Shown here: positions 6,991-15,865 of the stretch, piece after piece
Layout of the letters: each line of letters starts with the position of its first letter
Numbering within the stretch: position 1 is the stretch's first letter
Origin: Gallionella sp. UBA6045
GTDB lineage: Bacteria > Pseudomonadota > Gammaproteobacteria > Burkholderiales > Gallionellaceae
NCBI GenBank assembly: GCA_002429165.1
Contig: DIYV01000125.1
Coordinates: forward strand, 1-47,409
Direction of reading: 5' to 3'
DNA: 47,409 nucleotides
The notes under the pieces: generated by a model
Database searches by the model: none
What the model was told of the DNA's origin: nothing
The model's input: only the letters and a program-made list of their open reading frames with translations
Position numbers and translations under genes: made by a program

Positions 6991-7851
6991 GTGATTATCT
7001 TCTTCGAAAGTGGAAAGCTTGGAAATCAACTCTTCCAATATTGCGCGATGAAAAAGTTTCAACCAAGTGGCTTAATTGTTGCAGTGGGAATGCGCGAATT
7101 AAAAGATAATTTTACCGGCATTGATATTGTGGGTGTATCGAAACTCGGGAAACTCGTTGAAAGAATCATAGGCCGTATTGGTAAGAACCGAATCGAGTAT
7201 GCAGCAGAACAAATGCGAATTCTGACAATGGTGGTGGAGGTCAGGTCGTCAACAGGGATTAAGTTTAGCGTTACGCCGGGCTTGTTGAAGAACCTAGTAT
7301 ATTTCAAGGCCGGATATTACCAGTCGGAAGATATGGTTGATGATGGTATCGCAAAAGCTATTGTCCCTAATCAAAAGAATAGGGAAATCTCCGATAAGTT
7401 TTTTAATTCAATACCGGGCGACAAAGCTAACAGGTACTTTGTTCATGTCCGTCGTGGCGATTATGTCAACTGGCCTAGCCGTGAATCACCGGCTGTATTG
7501 CCACTTGATTGGTATCGGACACAAATGAATCGTATAAGAAGTAAAAATCCAAATGCAAAGTTTATTGTTGTTTCCGATGATAAGCCTTACGTGGATGAAG
7601 TTTTTTCAAACGAGAAGGATGTGGTGATCGCTTGTGGCGATATGATGAGTGATTTTGCTGTCATGACAAATTGCTCAGGTGGGGGAGTTTTATCAGCAAG
7701 TTCACTTTCATGGTGGGGATCATATTTTATCCGTCGAGATAGTCCCGATGCATTTTTTGTGGCACCAAGATATTGGGCCGGGAGTCGCGATAGAAAATGG
7801 TTTCCTGAATGTATTAGTACGAGTTGGATTAATTATGAAGACGTATTTTGA
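6991..7851 (+). CDS. GT11 alpha-1,2-fucosyltransferase-like glycosyltransferase
   Basis: This 286-residue protein has the GT11 N-terminus (GKLGNQLFQY, residues 8-17), the nucleotide-binding HVRRGDY at 152-158, and the C-terminal LSASSLSWWGSYF stretch. GT11 enzymes usually transfer L-fucose from GDP-fucose in an alpha-1,2 linkage. No gmd or fcl gene for GDP-fucose occurs in this window, so the donor must be made elsewhere or be another sugar. The start is GTG 6991; no ATG or convincing ribosome binding site is available. It is strongly AT-rich. Confidence 0.85.
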   Translation: MIIFFESGKLGNQLFQYCAMKKFQPSGLIVAVGMRELKDNFTGIDIVGVSKLGKLVERIIGRIGKNRIEYAAEQMRILTMVVEVRSSTGIKFSVTPGLLKNLVYFKAGYYQSEDMVDDGIAKAIVPNQKNREISDKFFNSIPGDKANRYFVHVRRGDYVNWPSRESPAVLPLDWYRTQMNRIRSKNPNAKFIVVSDDKPYVDEVFSNEKDVVIACGDMMSDFAVMTNCSGGGVLSASSLSWWGSYFIRRDSPDAFFVAPRYWAGSRDRKWFPECISTSWINYEDVF

Positions 7852-7935
7852 CTAAATGTATTTATAGAAAAACCAATTTTCCAAAGAAATTGAAATTATA
7901 GTTATGAAAATATTGAACTTATGTAAGGGTACGCC

Positions 7936-9105
7936 ATGAAAATAATTGTCTTTGGAGGTGATGGATTTTGCGGATGGCCTACAGCTCTCCATCTATCCAG
8001 TCTGGGGCACGATATTGTTATCGTTGATAACCTGTCACGCCGGAATATAGATAATGAACTGGAGACCAACTCGCTTACGCCTATTGCCCCGATGTCGACG
8101 CGCATCAAGGCATGGAAGGGGATTACGGGCAAGGATATCGAGTTCCATAATTTCGATCTTGCTAAAGAGTACGATCGGCTATTGCACCTGTTGTATCACC
8201 ACAAGCCGGATGCCGTGGTTCATTTCGCCGAACAACGCGCGGCACCGTATTCCATGAAATCAGAACGTCAAAAGCGTTATACAGTGGATAACAACTTGAA
8301 TGCTACGCACAACATTCTGTGCGCGATAGTCGATTCCGGTCTGGATGTGCATGTCGTTCATCTCGGCACGATGGGCGTATACGGGTACGGCACGGCCGGA
8401 ATGAAAATCCCGGAGGGCTACCTCAAAGTACAGGTGGTCAATGATATGGGAGAGGTATCAGAACGCGACATCCTGTATCCAACTAACCCAGGCAGTATTT
8501 ATCACCTGACCAAAACACAGGATCAACTTTTCTTTGCTTATTACAACAAGAACGATGCAGTCCGGGTGACAGATTTGCATCAGGGAATTGTGTGGGGAAC
8601 CAATACCAGGGAAACCAACTTGGACGAGCGGTTGATCAATCGTTTCGACTATGACGGAGATTATGGAACAGTCCTCAATCGGTTCCTGATGCAGGCGGCC
8701 ATCGGCCATCCTTTAACGGTGCACGGAACCGGCGGGCAAACGCGAGCCTTTATTCACATTCAGGACACCGTCAAGTGTATTGAGCTCGCCATCAATAATC
8801 CGCCGTCCAAGGGTGACAGGGTAAAGATACACAATCAAATGACCGAGACCCACAGGGTGCGCGACCTGGCCAAGATCATCGCTGAGATGACCGGGGCTGT
8901 TGTGGATTATCTGCCCAATCCACGCAACGAGGCTGCGGAAAACGATCTGCACGTCGAAAACAAGTCGCTCATAGGCATGGGTCTGAATCCGATCACCCTG
9001 AACAAAGGGTTAATGCTTGAGGTGCATGACATCGCGACAAAATACAAAGACAGATGTGATGTCAGCAAGATTCCTGCAACCTCTTTATGGCGGGGGCGAC
9101 ACTGA
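7936..9105 (+). CDS. sqdB: UDP-sulfoquinovose synthase (SQD1/SqdB-like)
   Basis: This 389-residue extended SDR enzyme begins with the SQD1 form of the Rossmann loop, FGGDGFCGWPTALHLS (residues 6-21). Thr145 lies in HLGTMGVYGYG, and Tyr189-x3-Lys193 is the YHLTK catalytic pair. KNDAVRVTDLHQGIVWGT is also an SQD1 hallmark. Family members use NAD, UDP-glucose and sulfite to form UDP-sulfoquinovose. No SqdD/SqdX lipid glycosyltransferase is next to it. Its neighbours are glycan enzymes, so sulfoquinovose in the surface polysaccharide is the likelier fate than sulfolipid. AAGGG precedes ATG 7936, and the gene overlaps the next one by 19 bases. Confidence 0.9.
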   Translation: MKIIVFGGDGFCGWPTALHLSSLGHDIVIVDNLSRRNIDNELETNSLTPIAPMSTRIKAWKGITGKDIEFHNFDLAKEYDRLLHLLYHHKPDAVVHFAEQRAAPYSMKSERQKRYTVDNNLNATHNILCAIVDSGLDVHVVHLGTMGVYGYGTAGMKIPEGYLKVQVVNDMGEVSERDILYPTNPGSIYHLTKTQDQLFFAYYNKNDAVRVTDLHQGIVWGTNTRETNLDERLINRFDYDGDYGTVLNRFLMQAAIGHPLTVHGTGGQTRAFIHIQDTVKCIELAINNPPSKGDRVKIHNQMTETHRVRDLAKIIAEMTGAVVDYLPNPRNEAAENDLHVENKSLIGMGLNPITLNKGLMLEVHDIATKYKDRCDVSKIPATSLWRGRH

Positions 9106-10097
9106 ATTATCCAAAAGAAAACCAAAGCAAAACGCTTGCCGTAAAAAGTGGATTCGGTGTGCCTGTTGCTCTGTTCAATTTCAACCGGCCGCAGATGACT
9201 CGACAGGTTTTTGAAGTAGTTCGGCAGATCAAGCCACTACGGCTGTTGTTGGTCGCGGACGGCCCGCGCGCATCCAGGCCAGATGATGCTCGGCTATGTG
9301 CCGAGGTTCGTGCCATCTTCGACGAGATCGATTGGGACTGCGAGGTTACACGGCATTTCTCGGATACCAATCTCGGTAGCTTCAAGAGGAACTCCAGCGG
9401 TTTGAACTGGGTGTTCGATACCGTCGAGGAAGCTATCATCCTGGAAGACGACTGTGTCCCTTCGCTATCTTTTTTCCCGTATTGCGAAGCGCTGCTGGAA
9501 AAATACAGGGATGACCCTAGGGTTGGTGTTATATCCGGAAACAACTTCGGATTTCCAAGCGTCGGCCGAAAGAAGGACAGCTATTTTTTTTCTGCATACT
9601 CGTTTACTTGGGGTTGGGCTTCCTGGCGGAGAGTCTGGCGGGAAGTTGACCTTACCATGTCGTGGTGGGAACCGGTTGCAGGTAGAGAAATGCTCCGTGC
9701 ACTGTTTCCAAGGAAGGCGGAATTGCAGTATTGGTATGAGTTATATGAAAGCATTCGGCTTGGCAAACAAAAAAATGCTTGGGATTACCAAATGCTTCTT
9801 TCGTTATTCCGTCATTCACAATACAGCGCAACCCCACGGGTCAATCTGGTTTCAAATATAGGCTTTGGTGCTGATGCCACAAATTGTTTAGATGAAAATT
9901 CACCTTTGCATGATTTGCCGAGGTGTGAGCTTGAGCCGTTGCTGGTACATCCTGCGAATATACGGCGAAGTGTCCGAGTGGATCATGCACTTTTCCGAAT
10001 TGTGTACCAACCCCGACAGTCGATATTGCCGAGGGCCAAAAACAAGCTGGCCCGAATTCTAATGCGGGCCTGGAAAAAAATTGAGGGGAGCTCATGA
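9087..10097 (+). CDS. Family 2-like (HlpA-type) glycosyltransferase
   Basis: This 336-residue protein has a GT-A type core: VPVALFNFNRPQMTRQVFEV at the N-terminus, LLLVADGPR, and the acidic AIILEDDCVPSLSFF (DxD-like) near residue 115. A SYFFSAYSFTWGWASWRRVW block is typical of the GT2-like proteins that annotation pipelines name hemolytic protein HlpA-like. It lacks a signal peptide and probably adds one sugar to the growing glycan at the membrane. ATG 9087 overlaps the end of the sqdB-like gene by 19 bases, so it is tightly coupled to it and is a candidate sulfoquinovose transferase by position. Confidence 0.72.
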   Translation: MAGATLNYPKENQSKTLAVKSGFGVPVALFNFNRPQMTRQVFEVVRQIKPLRLLLVADGPRASRPDDARLCAEVRAIFDEIDWDCEVTRHFSDTNLGSFKRNSSGLNWVFDTVEEAIILEDDCVPSLSFFPYCEALLEKYRDDPRVGVISGNNFGFPSVGRKKDSYFFSAYSFTWGWASWRRVWREVDLTMSWWEPVAGREMLRALFPRKAELQYWYELYESIRLGKQKNAWDYQMLLSLFRHSQYSATPRVNLVSNIGFGADATNCLDENSPLHDLPRCELEPLLVHPANIRRSVRVDHALFRIVYQPRQSILPRAKNKLARILMRAWKKIEGSS

Positions 10098-10220
10098 TAT
10101 TGCTCGACGCTTGCCAAAAGTGGGTTGGCATGGTCTTACACGATGTGCCACCATCTATTTTGAATAGAAAAAGTTGCAAGGCCTGTAATGCAAGAATTGG
10201 GGTGACATTTCGGTTGCGGC

Positions 10221-10245
10221 GACAGAATTCATTAAGAATTTTGTC
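10221..10245. other. Hairpin in the gap before a methyltransferase gene
   Basis: GACAGAATTC (10221-10230) and GAATTTTGTC (10236-10245) pair with one G-T wobble around a five-base loop, extended by one C-G pair. It lies 20 bases before ATG 10265 and has no U tract. It could influence translation or attenuate transcription in this otherwise empty 167-base gap. Confidence 0.45.
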
Positions 10246-10264
10246 GAACCTTAAAGATTGATTT

Positions 10265-11131
10265 ATGGCTATTTATCAGGCATCAACTCAGGAAGTTGTG
10301 ATTTGGGGTGTTTCGTTGCCCATTGTTGCATTGCAACAGGCTGATATTGATTATTTGAGTAAGGTCGCGAGTTTAGAACGCCCTTCTATAGAGTGGATGT
10401 GGCAGGAGATGGATCGAATATGGGATGCGTTGGGTCTAGATAACCAAGCTGCTATGCAGGGACAGGCTTTAGGTGATTTTTATTCACATCCGGTTTGGGT
10501 GGTTAATGGAGTGTTTTCGGCAGTCGATCCGATTTCCGTGCAACATCGCGAAGCAATTGCTTTATTTGTTAACCGGATTGGTGTGAAACGAGTTGCAGAT
10601 TATGGGGGTGGCTTTGCTGAGCTAGCGTTGAGGTTGCACGCGATTGCCCCCCATATTCATATAGATATCGTAGAACCCTATCCATCAAAGCTCGGAACGA
10701 TGAGAGTGGCGAGTAAAACTGTAATCCAATTCATAAATGAATTTGATGGAAATTATGATTGTGTCATTGCTCAGGATGTCCTTGAGCATGTGGAACGACC
10801 ACTGGTATTGGCCGCGCAGATGGTGCAGGCAACCAAGTTGGGCGGCCATCTTATTTTTGCCAATTGTTTTTACCCTGTGATTAAGTGCCACTTACCTTCG
10901 ACTTTCTATCTGCGGTACACGTTCACTTGGGTGGCTAGTGCTATGGGTCTCAAGTTTGAGGGCTGTGTAGATGGTACAAACCATGCGCTGGTCTTTAGAA
11001 AGGTGGGTAATATTCACAAATATATGCTCAGACTTTTTGTTTCTATTGCAAAAGTTGTCGGTCCATTACTTAACAAAATAATCCCCATTCAGGATGCAAT
11101 CAAGTTTAAGTTGAGAAAAATATGGCCGTGA
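10265..11131 (+). CDS. Class I SAM-dependent methyltransferase
   Basis: This 288-residue protein has motif I VADYGGGFAELALRL (about residue 104), followed by IDIVEPYPS and the motif IV-like YDCVIAQDVLEHVERP. The C-terminal part (IFANCFYPVIKCHLP and after) is not standard and could be an acceptor-binding region. It is one of four methyltransferases in the locus. The start ATG 10265 lacks a strong ribosome binding site. Its 3' end overlaps the next glycosyltransferase by 10 bases. Confidence 0.75.
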   Translation: MAIYQASTQEVVIWGVSLPIVALQQADIDYLSKVASLERPSIEWMWQEMDRIWDALGLDNQAAMQGQALGDFYSHPVWVVNGVFSAVDPISVQHREAIALFVNRIGVKRVADYGGGFAELALRLHAIAPHIHIDIVEPYPSKLGTMRVASKTVIQFINEFDGNYDCVIAQDVLEHVERPLVLAAQMVQATKLGGHLIFANCFYPVIKCHLPSTFYLRYTFTWVASAMGLKFEGCVDGTNHALVFRKVGNIHKYMLRLFVSIAKVVGPLLNKIIPIQDAIKFKLRKIWP

Positions 11132-12378
11132 ATCTGGTAATGCTCAACACTGATGACAGCAGAGGCGGCGCGGCGATTGCGACCTACCGGCTCCACCGTG
11201 GGTTACGTTCCATAGGGGTGGATTCACATTTGATGGTGTTGAACAAGAATACCGATGACCCTACTGTCATCGGGCCAGAGCCACAATCCAGATTGAAAAG
11301 AGCCATAGCGTACATCTATACACGACGAGAAGTAAGATTTACCAACCTTTGCTATGCGAGAGAAAAAAAACTTTTTTCACCAGCCAGGTGTCCCGACAAC
11401 TTGGTTAACAGGGTGGAAGCCCTTAACCCGGATATTGTTCAATTGTTTTGGGTAAATGCCGGGTTCATGAAAATAGAGTCGTTGAGGCAATTCAAGAAAC
11501 CGATTGTGTGGACGCTGCATGACATGTGGCCGTTTACCGGTGGGTGCCATTACGATGATGGATGTGAAAGGTTTCTCCAGTCCTGTGGCAAGTGTCCAAT
11601 ATTGGGTTCGGTAACTGACCATGATTTATCACGCTACGTTTGGGAGCGCAAGCAAAAATCCTGGAGTGAAGTGCCAATCGTCGTGGTTGCGACGAGCCAT
11701 TGGTTGGCCGAAATGGCACGATCAAGCTCGTTGTTCAAAGATCAACGGATCGAGGTGATTCCCAATGGTATAGATACTGACAAGTATAAGCCGCTTGAAA
11801 AACGGGCAGCACGCGAAGCTTGCGGTCTTCCTCAGGATAGACATCTGGTATTGTTTTCTGCATTCAATGTGACTACAGACAAGCGCAAGGGCAATCAATT
11901 TCTTGTTCCAGCGCTCCAAAAAATGGCACAGGCGGGCTGGGGTAAAAATACAGAGTTGATGGTCATTGGGGCATCTGCGCCTGATAATCCGCCGGACCTT
12001 GGAATGAAGGTACATTACATGGGACACATGCATGACGAGATAAGCCAAGTTTTGCTTTATTCGGCAGCGGATGTCACGGTTGCACCCTCCATGCAGGAGA
12101 ATTTATCCAATACCGTCATGGAGTCTCTTTCCTGTGGTACGCCAGTGGTCGCATTCAATATCGGCGGCATGCCGGATATGATTGATCATCAATACAGTGG
12201 TTATTTGGCGAGGCCTTTTGAGTCCGATGATCTCGCTGCTGGAATGATGTGGGTGTTAGAAAATAAGGCACGCCACGATATGCTTGCTCAGCGTGCACGC
12301 GAATCAGTAGTGGAGCGGTTTGCCTTGAAAATGGTAGCTAATCGTTATTTGGCGCTATATCAGAGCATTCTCAAATAA
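11122..12378 (+). CDS. GT4-family glycosyltransferase
   Basis: This 418-residue GT-B fold enzyme has an N-terminal MLNTDDSRGGAAIATYRLHRGL donor-domain start and IPNGIDTDKYKP at the domain linker. The C-terminal GT4 signature is APSMQENLSNTVMESLSCGTPVVAFNIGGMPD. The acceptor-side WTLHDMWPFTGGCHYDDGC resembles colanic-acid WcaC/WcaL-like transferases. It is a retaining enzyme acting at the cytoplasmic membrane face. It begins 10 bases inside the preceding methyltransferase gene. The donor sugar cannot be told. Confidence 0.87.
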   Translation: MAVNLVMLNTDDSRGGAAIATYRLHRGLRSIGVDSHLMVLNKNTDDPTVIGPEPQSRLKRAIAYIYTRREVRFTNLCYAREKKLFSPARCPDNLVNRVEALNPDIVQLFWVNAGFMKIESLRQFKKPIVWTLHDMWPFTGGCHYDDGCERFLQSCGKCPILGSVTDHDLSRYVWERKQKSWSEVPIVVVATSHWLAEMARSSSLFKDQRIEVIPNGIDTDKYKPLEKRAAREACGLPQDRHLVLFSAFNVTTDKRKGNQFLVPALQKMAQAGWGKNTELMVIGASAPDNPPDLGMKVHYMGHMHDEISQVLLYSAADVTVAPSMQENLSNTVMESLSCGTPVVAFNIGGMPDMIDHQYSGYLARPFESDDLAAGMMWVLENKARHDMLAQRARESVVERFALKMVANRYLALYQSILK

Positions 12379-12485
12379 CTTTCCGTATTCCAGATTGCTT
12401 TCAGTAGCTATGTTTCTATGTGTTTAGATTAGCGTAGTACTGGCAGGTTTACAGCATAAACGAATCATATTTTATCGATGAAGCC

Positions 12486-13334
12486 ATGAACCGTGAGTCT
12501 GCCCCTTTGATATCAGTCATTGTCGCCGTTTTCAACGGCAAGGCCACGTTGCAGCAATGTATCGACAGTGTCGCGCAGCAAACCTACCCGAACAAAGAGT
12601 TGATCATTATTGATGGCGGTTCGAAAGACGGAACTGTTGAGTTGTTGGAAGAAAATCGTAATAAATTGAGCTATTGGATTTCCGAGCCGGATAGGGGCAT
12701 ATACAACGCCTGGAATAAGGGACTGGCACAGGCGCAAGGCGAATGGATTTGTTTCCTGGGCGCGGATGACTATTTTTGGAATGCCACGGTGCTGGAGCGA
12801 ATGGCTGCGCAGCTTGAAATGCTCCCCACAAGCATTCGTGTGGCCTATGGGCAAATCATGCAAATCAGCGATGACGGACAATTGCCTCGCCCAATAGGTG
12901 AATCATGGGAGCAGGTAAAAGAGTCCTTCAAACAGTACATGTGCATTCCGCATGTCGGCACGATGCATCGGCGTAGCTTGTTCGATCAGCATGGTAAATT
13001 CGACGAGTCATTTCGCATTACCGGCGATTACGAATTGTTGTTGCGTGAGCTAACAACAGGCGACGCGGCTTTTATTCCAGACATCATTACAGTTGGGCAG
13101 CGGCTGGGCGGCATTAGCACCGACACCGCAAATTATTTGAGGACGCTGCGGGAAGTCGGGCGCGCACAAAGGATGCATGGACAACTTTTTCCGGGGAAGT
13201 TTTTGCTGAAGGCGATGGGCAGAGAGTATTTGCGGCTGCTGCTCTGGAATGTGTTTGGGGAACGGTTGGCAAGAAAACTGCTCGATCTGCGCAGGCACAT
13301 CAAGGGGTTGCCGCCGCATTGGACAAAGTCATGA
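12486..13334 (+). CDS. GT2-family glycosyltransferase
   Basis: This 282-residue inverting GT-A enzyme starts PLISVIVAVFNGKATLQQCI and has the donor-site IIIDGGSKDGTVELL, DRGIYNAWNKG and WICFLGADDYFW (DD of the DxD motif, about residue 98). This pattern is typical of WcaA/WcaE-like transferases of polysaccharide clusters. It is preceded by a 107-base gap with no clear promoter and followed by a 44-base gap. No membrane segment is visible, so it is likely peripheral. Confidence 0.87.
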   Translation: MNRESAPLISVIVAVFNGKATLQQCIDSVAQQTYPNKELIIIDGGSKDGTVELLEENRNKLSYWISEPDRGIYNAWNKGLAQAQGEWICFLGADDYFWNATVLERMAAQLEMLPTSIRVAYGQIMQISDDGQLPRPIGESWEQVKESFKQYMCIPHVGTMHRRSLFDQHGKFDESFRITGDYELLLRELTTGDAAFIPDIITVGQRLGGISTDTANYLRTLREVGRAQRMHGQLFPGKFLLKAMGREYLRLLLWNVFGERLARKLLDLRRHIKGLPPHWTKS

Positions 13335-13378
13335 TGGCCATCGATTTGTATCGATCTGCCAATGTTGGCTGACTTATT

Positions 13379-14626
13379 ATGATGAAATTATATAAATTAT
13401 TAAATGCCCTTTGGTCTTTAACAAATCGCGAGAATCGTAAATATTTTACGTTTGCGCTCCGTGAGTATATGGATGGCGTCAAACAGTCTCAATTGTTGTC
13501 AACGACATCCGGCTCGCCATACAAAGTTGAATCGCAGCATTCAGGAATCAACCCCAGGATATTATTGGTCGTGCCGGAGTTTTCTCGTACCGGGGTTCCC
13601 TATGCTGTCTTATATTTGGCGCAAGCACTTTATACCCTGCATGGCGTGAAACCCGCAATCATTGCATCCAAGGATGGTCCATTACGTGAGGTATTTGAAC
13701 AAGAGGGTTTCCACACCATCGTTGATCACCTATTGTTTAGCTACCGAAATTTCTCGTCGGAAGCATGCGATTTCATAGCAAGTTTTGATAGGGTCATTGT
13801 AACGTCCATCGTTTCCGTCAATTTTATCCGCTACTTTAGAGGGATAGGTAATCGCCTGACATGGTGGATACACGAAACCGATGCGGGTTTTAGCGTGGCT
13901 GCAAACATGAATTTCGATCTGCCTTTGATGTTTGCCGCATGTGAAACCATATGGCTTGGCAGCCCGCTTTGTTTACCTTTTGCATTGCGATATGCATCAC
14001 AGGATAAACTGCATCTGCTGCTTTACGGTTGTCCGGATACAGCTTTACCACATCGTCCGCAAAAAACGGGAAAAATTGTATTTTCCATTATTGGGACAGT
14101 GGAACATCGCAAAGGCCAGGATGTTTTTGTAGATGCTATTGAACGGTTGCCCGGCGAGTTGAGACACAAAGCTATTTTTCGCATCATCGGATCACCGATT
14201 CCATCGGATACGGGTTTAGCCTTTTACAAAAAAATGTGCGCTAAAGCTGCCCGCATTCCGGAGGCAGAGTGCATCAAAAATATGCCCTTTGACGAGCTGC
14301 AAGAATTTTATACGGAAGCCAATGTATTTGTTTGCGCCTCGCGAGATGACCCTATGCCCATCGTGATTACGCAGGGTCTTATGTATTCCAGGGTGTGTTT
14401 GTGCTCCTCGGCCATAGGCCATGCCCAATTACTGGCAGACAAGAAAGATGGCCTGATATTCACCAACGATTCCGCAGAGGCACTTTCAGAAAAAATGGCC
14501 TGGATCCTGCAGAACCCGGGTGAGTTGGCTGCGCTTGGTATAGCAGGGCGGGCGGTATACGAAAAGTATTTTCTCATGAGCAGTTTTGTCAAAAACGTGG
14601 GAGATTTGATACAGGATGGTCGATAA
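13379..14626 (+). CDS. GT4-family glycosyltransferase
   Basis: This 415-residue GT-B protein has PRILLVVPEFSRTGVPYAVLYLAQAL in the N-terminal domain, FSIIGTVEHRKGQDVFVDAI as the linker into the C-terminal domain, and VFVCASRDDPMPIVITQGLMYSRVCLCS at the donor site. The usual E-x7-E of GT4 is weakened, because the region reads DDPMPIVITQG. That may mean altered activity or a divergent subfamily. Two adjacent ATGs (13379 and 13382) are possible starts. The gene is AT-rich like its neighbours. Confidence 0.78.
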   Translation: MMKLYKLLNALWSLTNRENRKYFTFALREYMDGVKQSQLLSTTSGSPYKVESQHSGINPRILLVVPEFSRTGVPYAVLYLAQALYTLHGVKPAIIASKDGPLREVFEQEGFHTIVDHLLFSYRNFSSEACDFIASFDRVIVTSIVSVNFIRYFRGIGNRLTWWIHETDAGFSVAANMNFDLPLMFAACETIWLGSPLCLPFALRYASQDKLHLLLYGCPDTALPHRPQKTGKIVFSIIGTVEHRKGQDVFVDAIERLPGELRHKAIFRIIGSPIPSDTGLAFYKKMCAKAARIPEAECIKNMPFDELQEFYTEANVFVCASRDDPMPIVITQGLMYSRVCLCSSAIGHAQLLADKKDGLIFTNDSAEALSEKMAWILQNPGELAALGIAGRAVYEKYFLMSSFVKNVGDLIQDGR

Positions 14627-14810
14627 TGCATTTGCATGATTCATGGAATTCCATTTACACAAGCAGCAATGAACTTAAGAGTTTCTATGCGTACGGACAG
14701 CAGCGGTAACCTTGGCAATTGATGGATTACTGGCTCATCGCTCAACGAGATGAAAGCTGGTAGCATCGAACCACCTGTTGGAAAACGAAGATGGAAAGAA
14801 CATCAATAGT

Positions 14811-15752
14811 ATGAAATGTGTGATCTTCGGTGGTGGTGGGTTTATCGGCTCGGCAGTCGCGGATCGGCTGTTGCTGGATGGCCATTCAGTGCGGATTTTT
14901 GAGCGGCCACGCGTCGAGCCCTACCGGACCTTCAAGGCAGGCGAAAAGGTGGAATGGATCACGGGAGATTTTCTGAGCGTCCATGATGTGGACAATGCCA
15001 TCGGCGGGGCCGATGTGGTGTTGCATCTGGTTTCAACTACATTGCCCAAAAACTCGAATGATGACCCGATCTACGATGTACAAAGCAATGTGGTGGGAAC
15101 ACTACAAATGCTCAATGCGATGGTGGCTCGCAATGTTCAAAAGATCATTTTCATTTCTTCCGGTGGAACGGTCTATGGCATCCCAAAGTATTTGCCGATA
15201 GACGAAGGTCATCCTACCGATCCTTTGGTTTCGTATGGGATCACCAAGCTGGCTATCGAAAAATATCTGCATCTGTACGAACGTATGCATGGCATCAAGA
15301 CGATCACGCTGCGAGTCTCCAATCCCTACGGGGAACGCCAGCGCATTGAAACGGCGCAGGGGGCCGTCGGGGTGTTTCTGCATCGCGCGCTTTCTGGGAA
15401 ACTTATTGAAATATGGGGTGATGGCAGCGTCACCAGGGATTACATTCACATTAGCGATGTGGCGGAGGCGTTTGTTCAGGCGATAGGGTATTCAGGGCCG
15501 AAAAGCGTGTTTAACATCAGTTCGGGAGTTGGGACGAGCTTGAATGAGCTGGTCGGCATGCTCGAAAAAGCGCTGGGTAAGCCCATTGAGTGCACCTATC
15601 TCCCGGCGCGGCCATTTGATGTGCCTGTGAGCGTGCTAAGCAATGACTTGGCGCGAGCAGAATTGCATTGGGCACCATCGATACCTATGCAAGAAGGCAT
15701 CTCGCTTACGGAGCGCTGGATTAGAGGTGTGCTGGCGAAGACGGTTCGTTGA
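14811..15752 (+). CDS. NAD-dependent epimerase/dehydratase (extended SDR)
   Basis: This 313-residue protein has the Rossmann loop FGGGGFIGSAVADRLL near the start, FISSGGTVYGIP, and the catalytic YGITKLAIEKY (YxxxK). It resembles UDP-glucose 4-epimerase and related sugar-nucleotide enzymes. ATG 14811 is chosen because MKCVIFGGGGFIG is the usual N-terminus; upstream in-frame TTG is unlikely. GGAAAGA at 14793 is a possible ribosome binding site. It probably supplies a specific UDP-sugar for the glycan. Substrate specificity is open. Confidence 0.82.
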   Translation: MKCVIFGGGGFIGSAVADRLLLDGHSVRIFERPRVEPYRTFKAGEKVEWITGDFLSVHDVDNAIGGADVVLHLVSTTLPKNSNDDPIYDVQSNVVGTLQMLNAMVARNVQKIIFISSGGTVYGIPKYLPIDEGHPTDPLVSYGITKLAIEKYLHLYERMHGIKTITLRVSNPYGERQRIETAQGAVGVFLHRALSGKLIEIWGDGSVTRDYIHISDVAEAFVQAIGYSGPKSVFNISSGVGTSLNELVGMLEKALGKPIECTYLPARPFDVPVSVLSNDLARAELHWAPSIPMQEGISLTERWIRGVLAKTVR

Positions 15753-15865
15753 GCCAAAGGTGGTGTGGGCATTAACTGTCGGGTTGGTGCATCCAATACG
15801 GGAACGATATGTCACTACAGCTTGTAGTTCGATAGCATTGCTTTTGATAGGGGGACGGATTAAAA

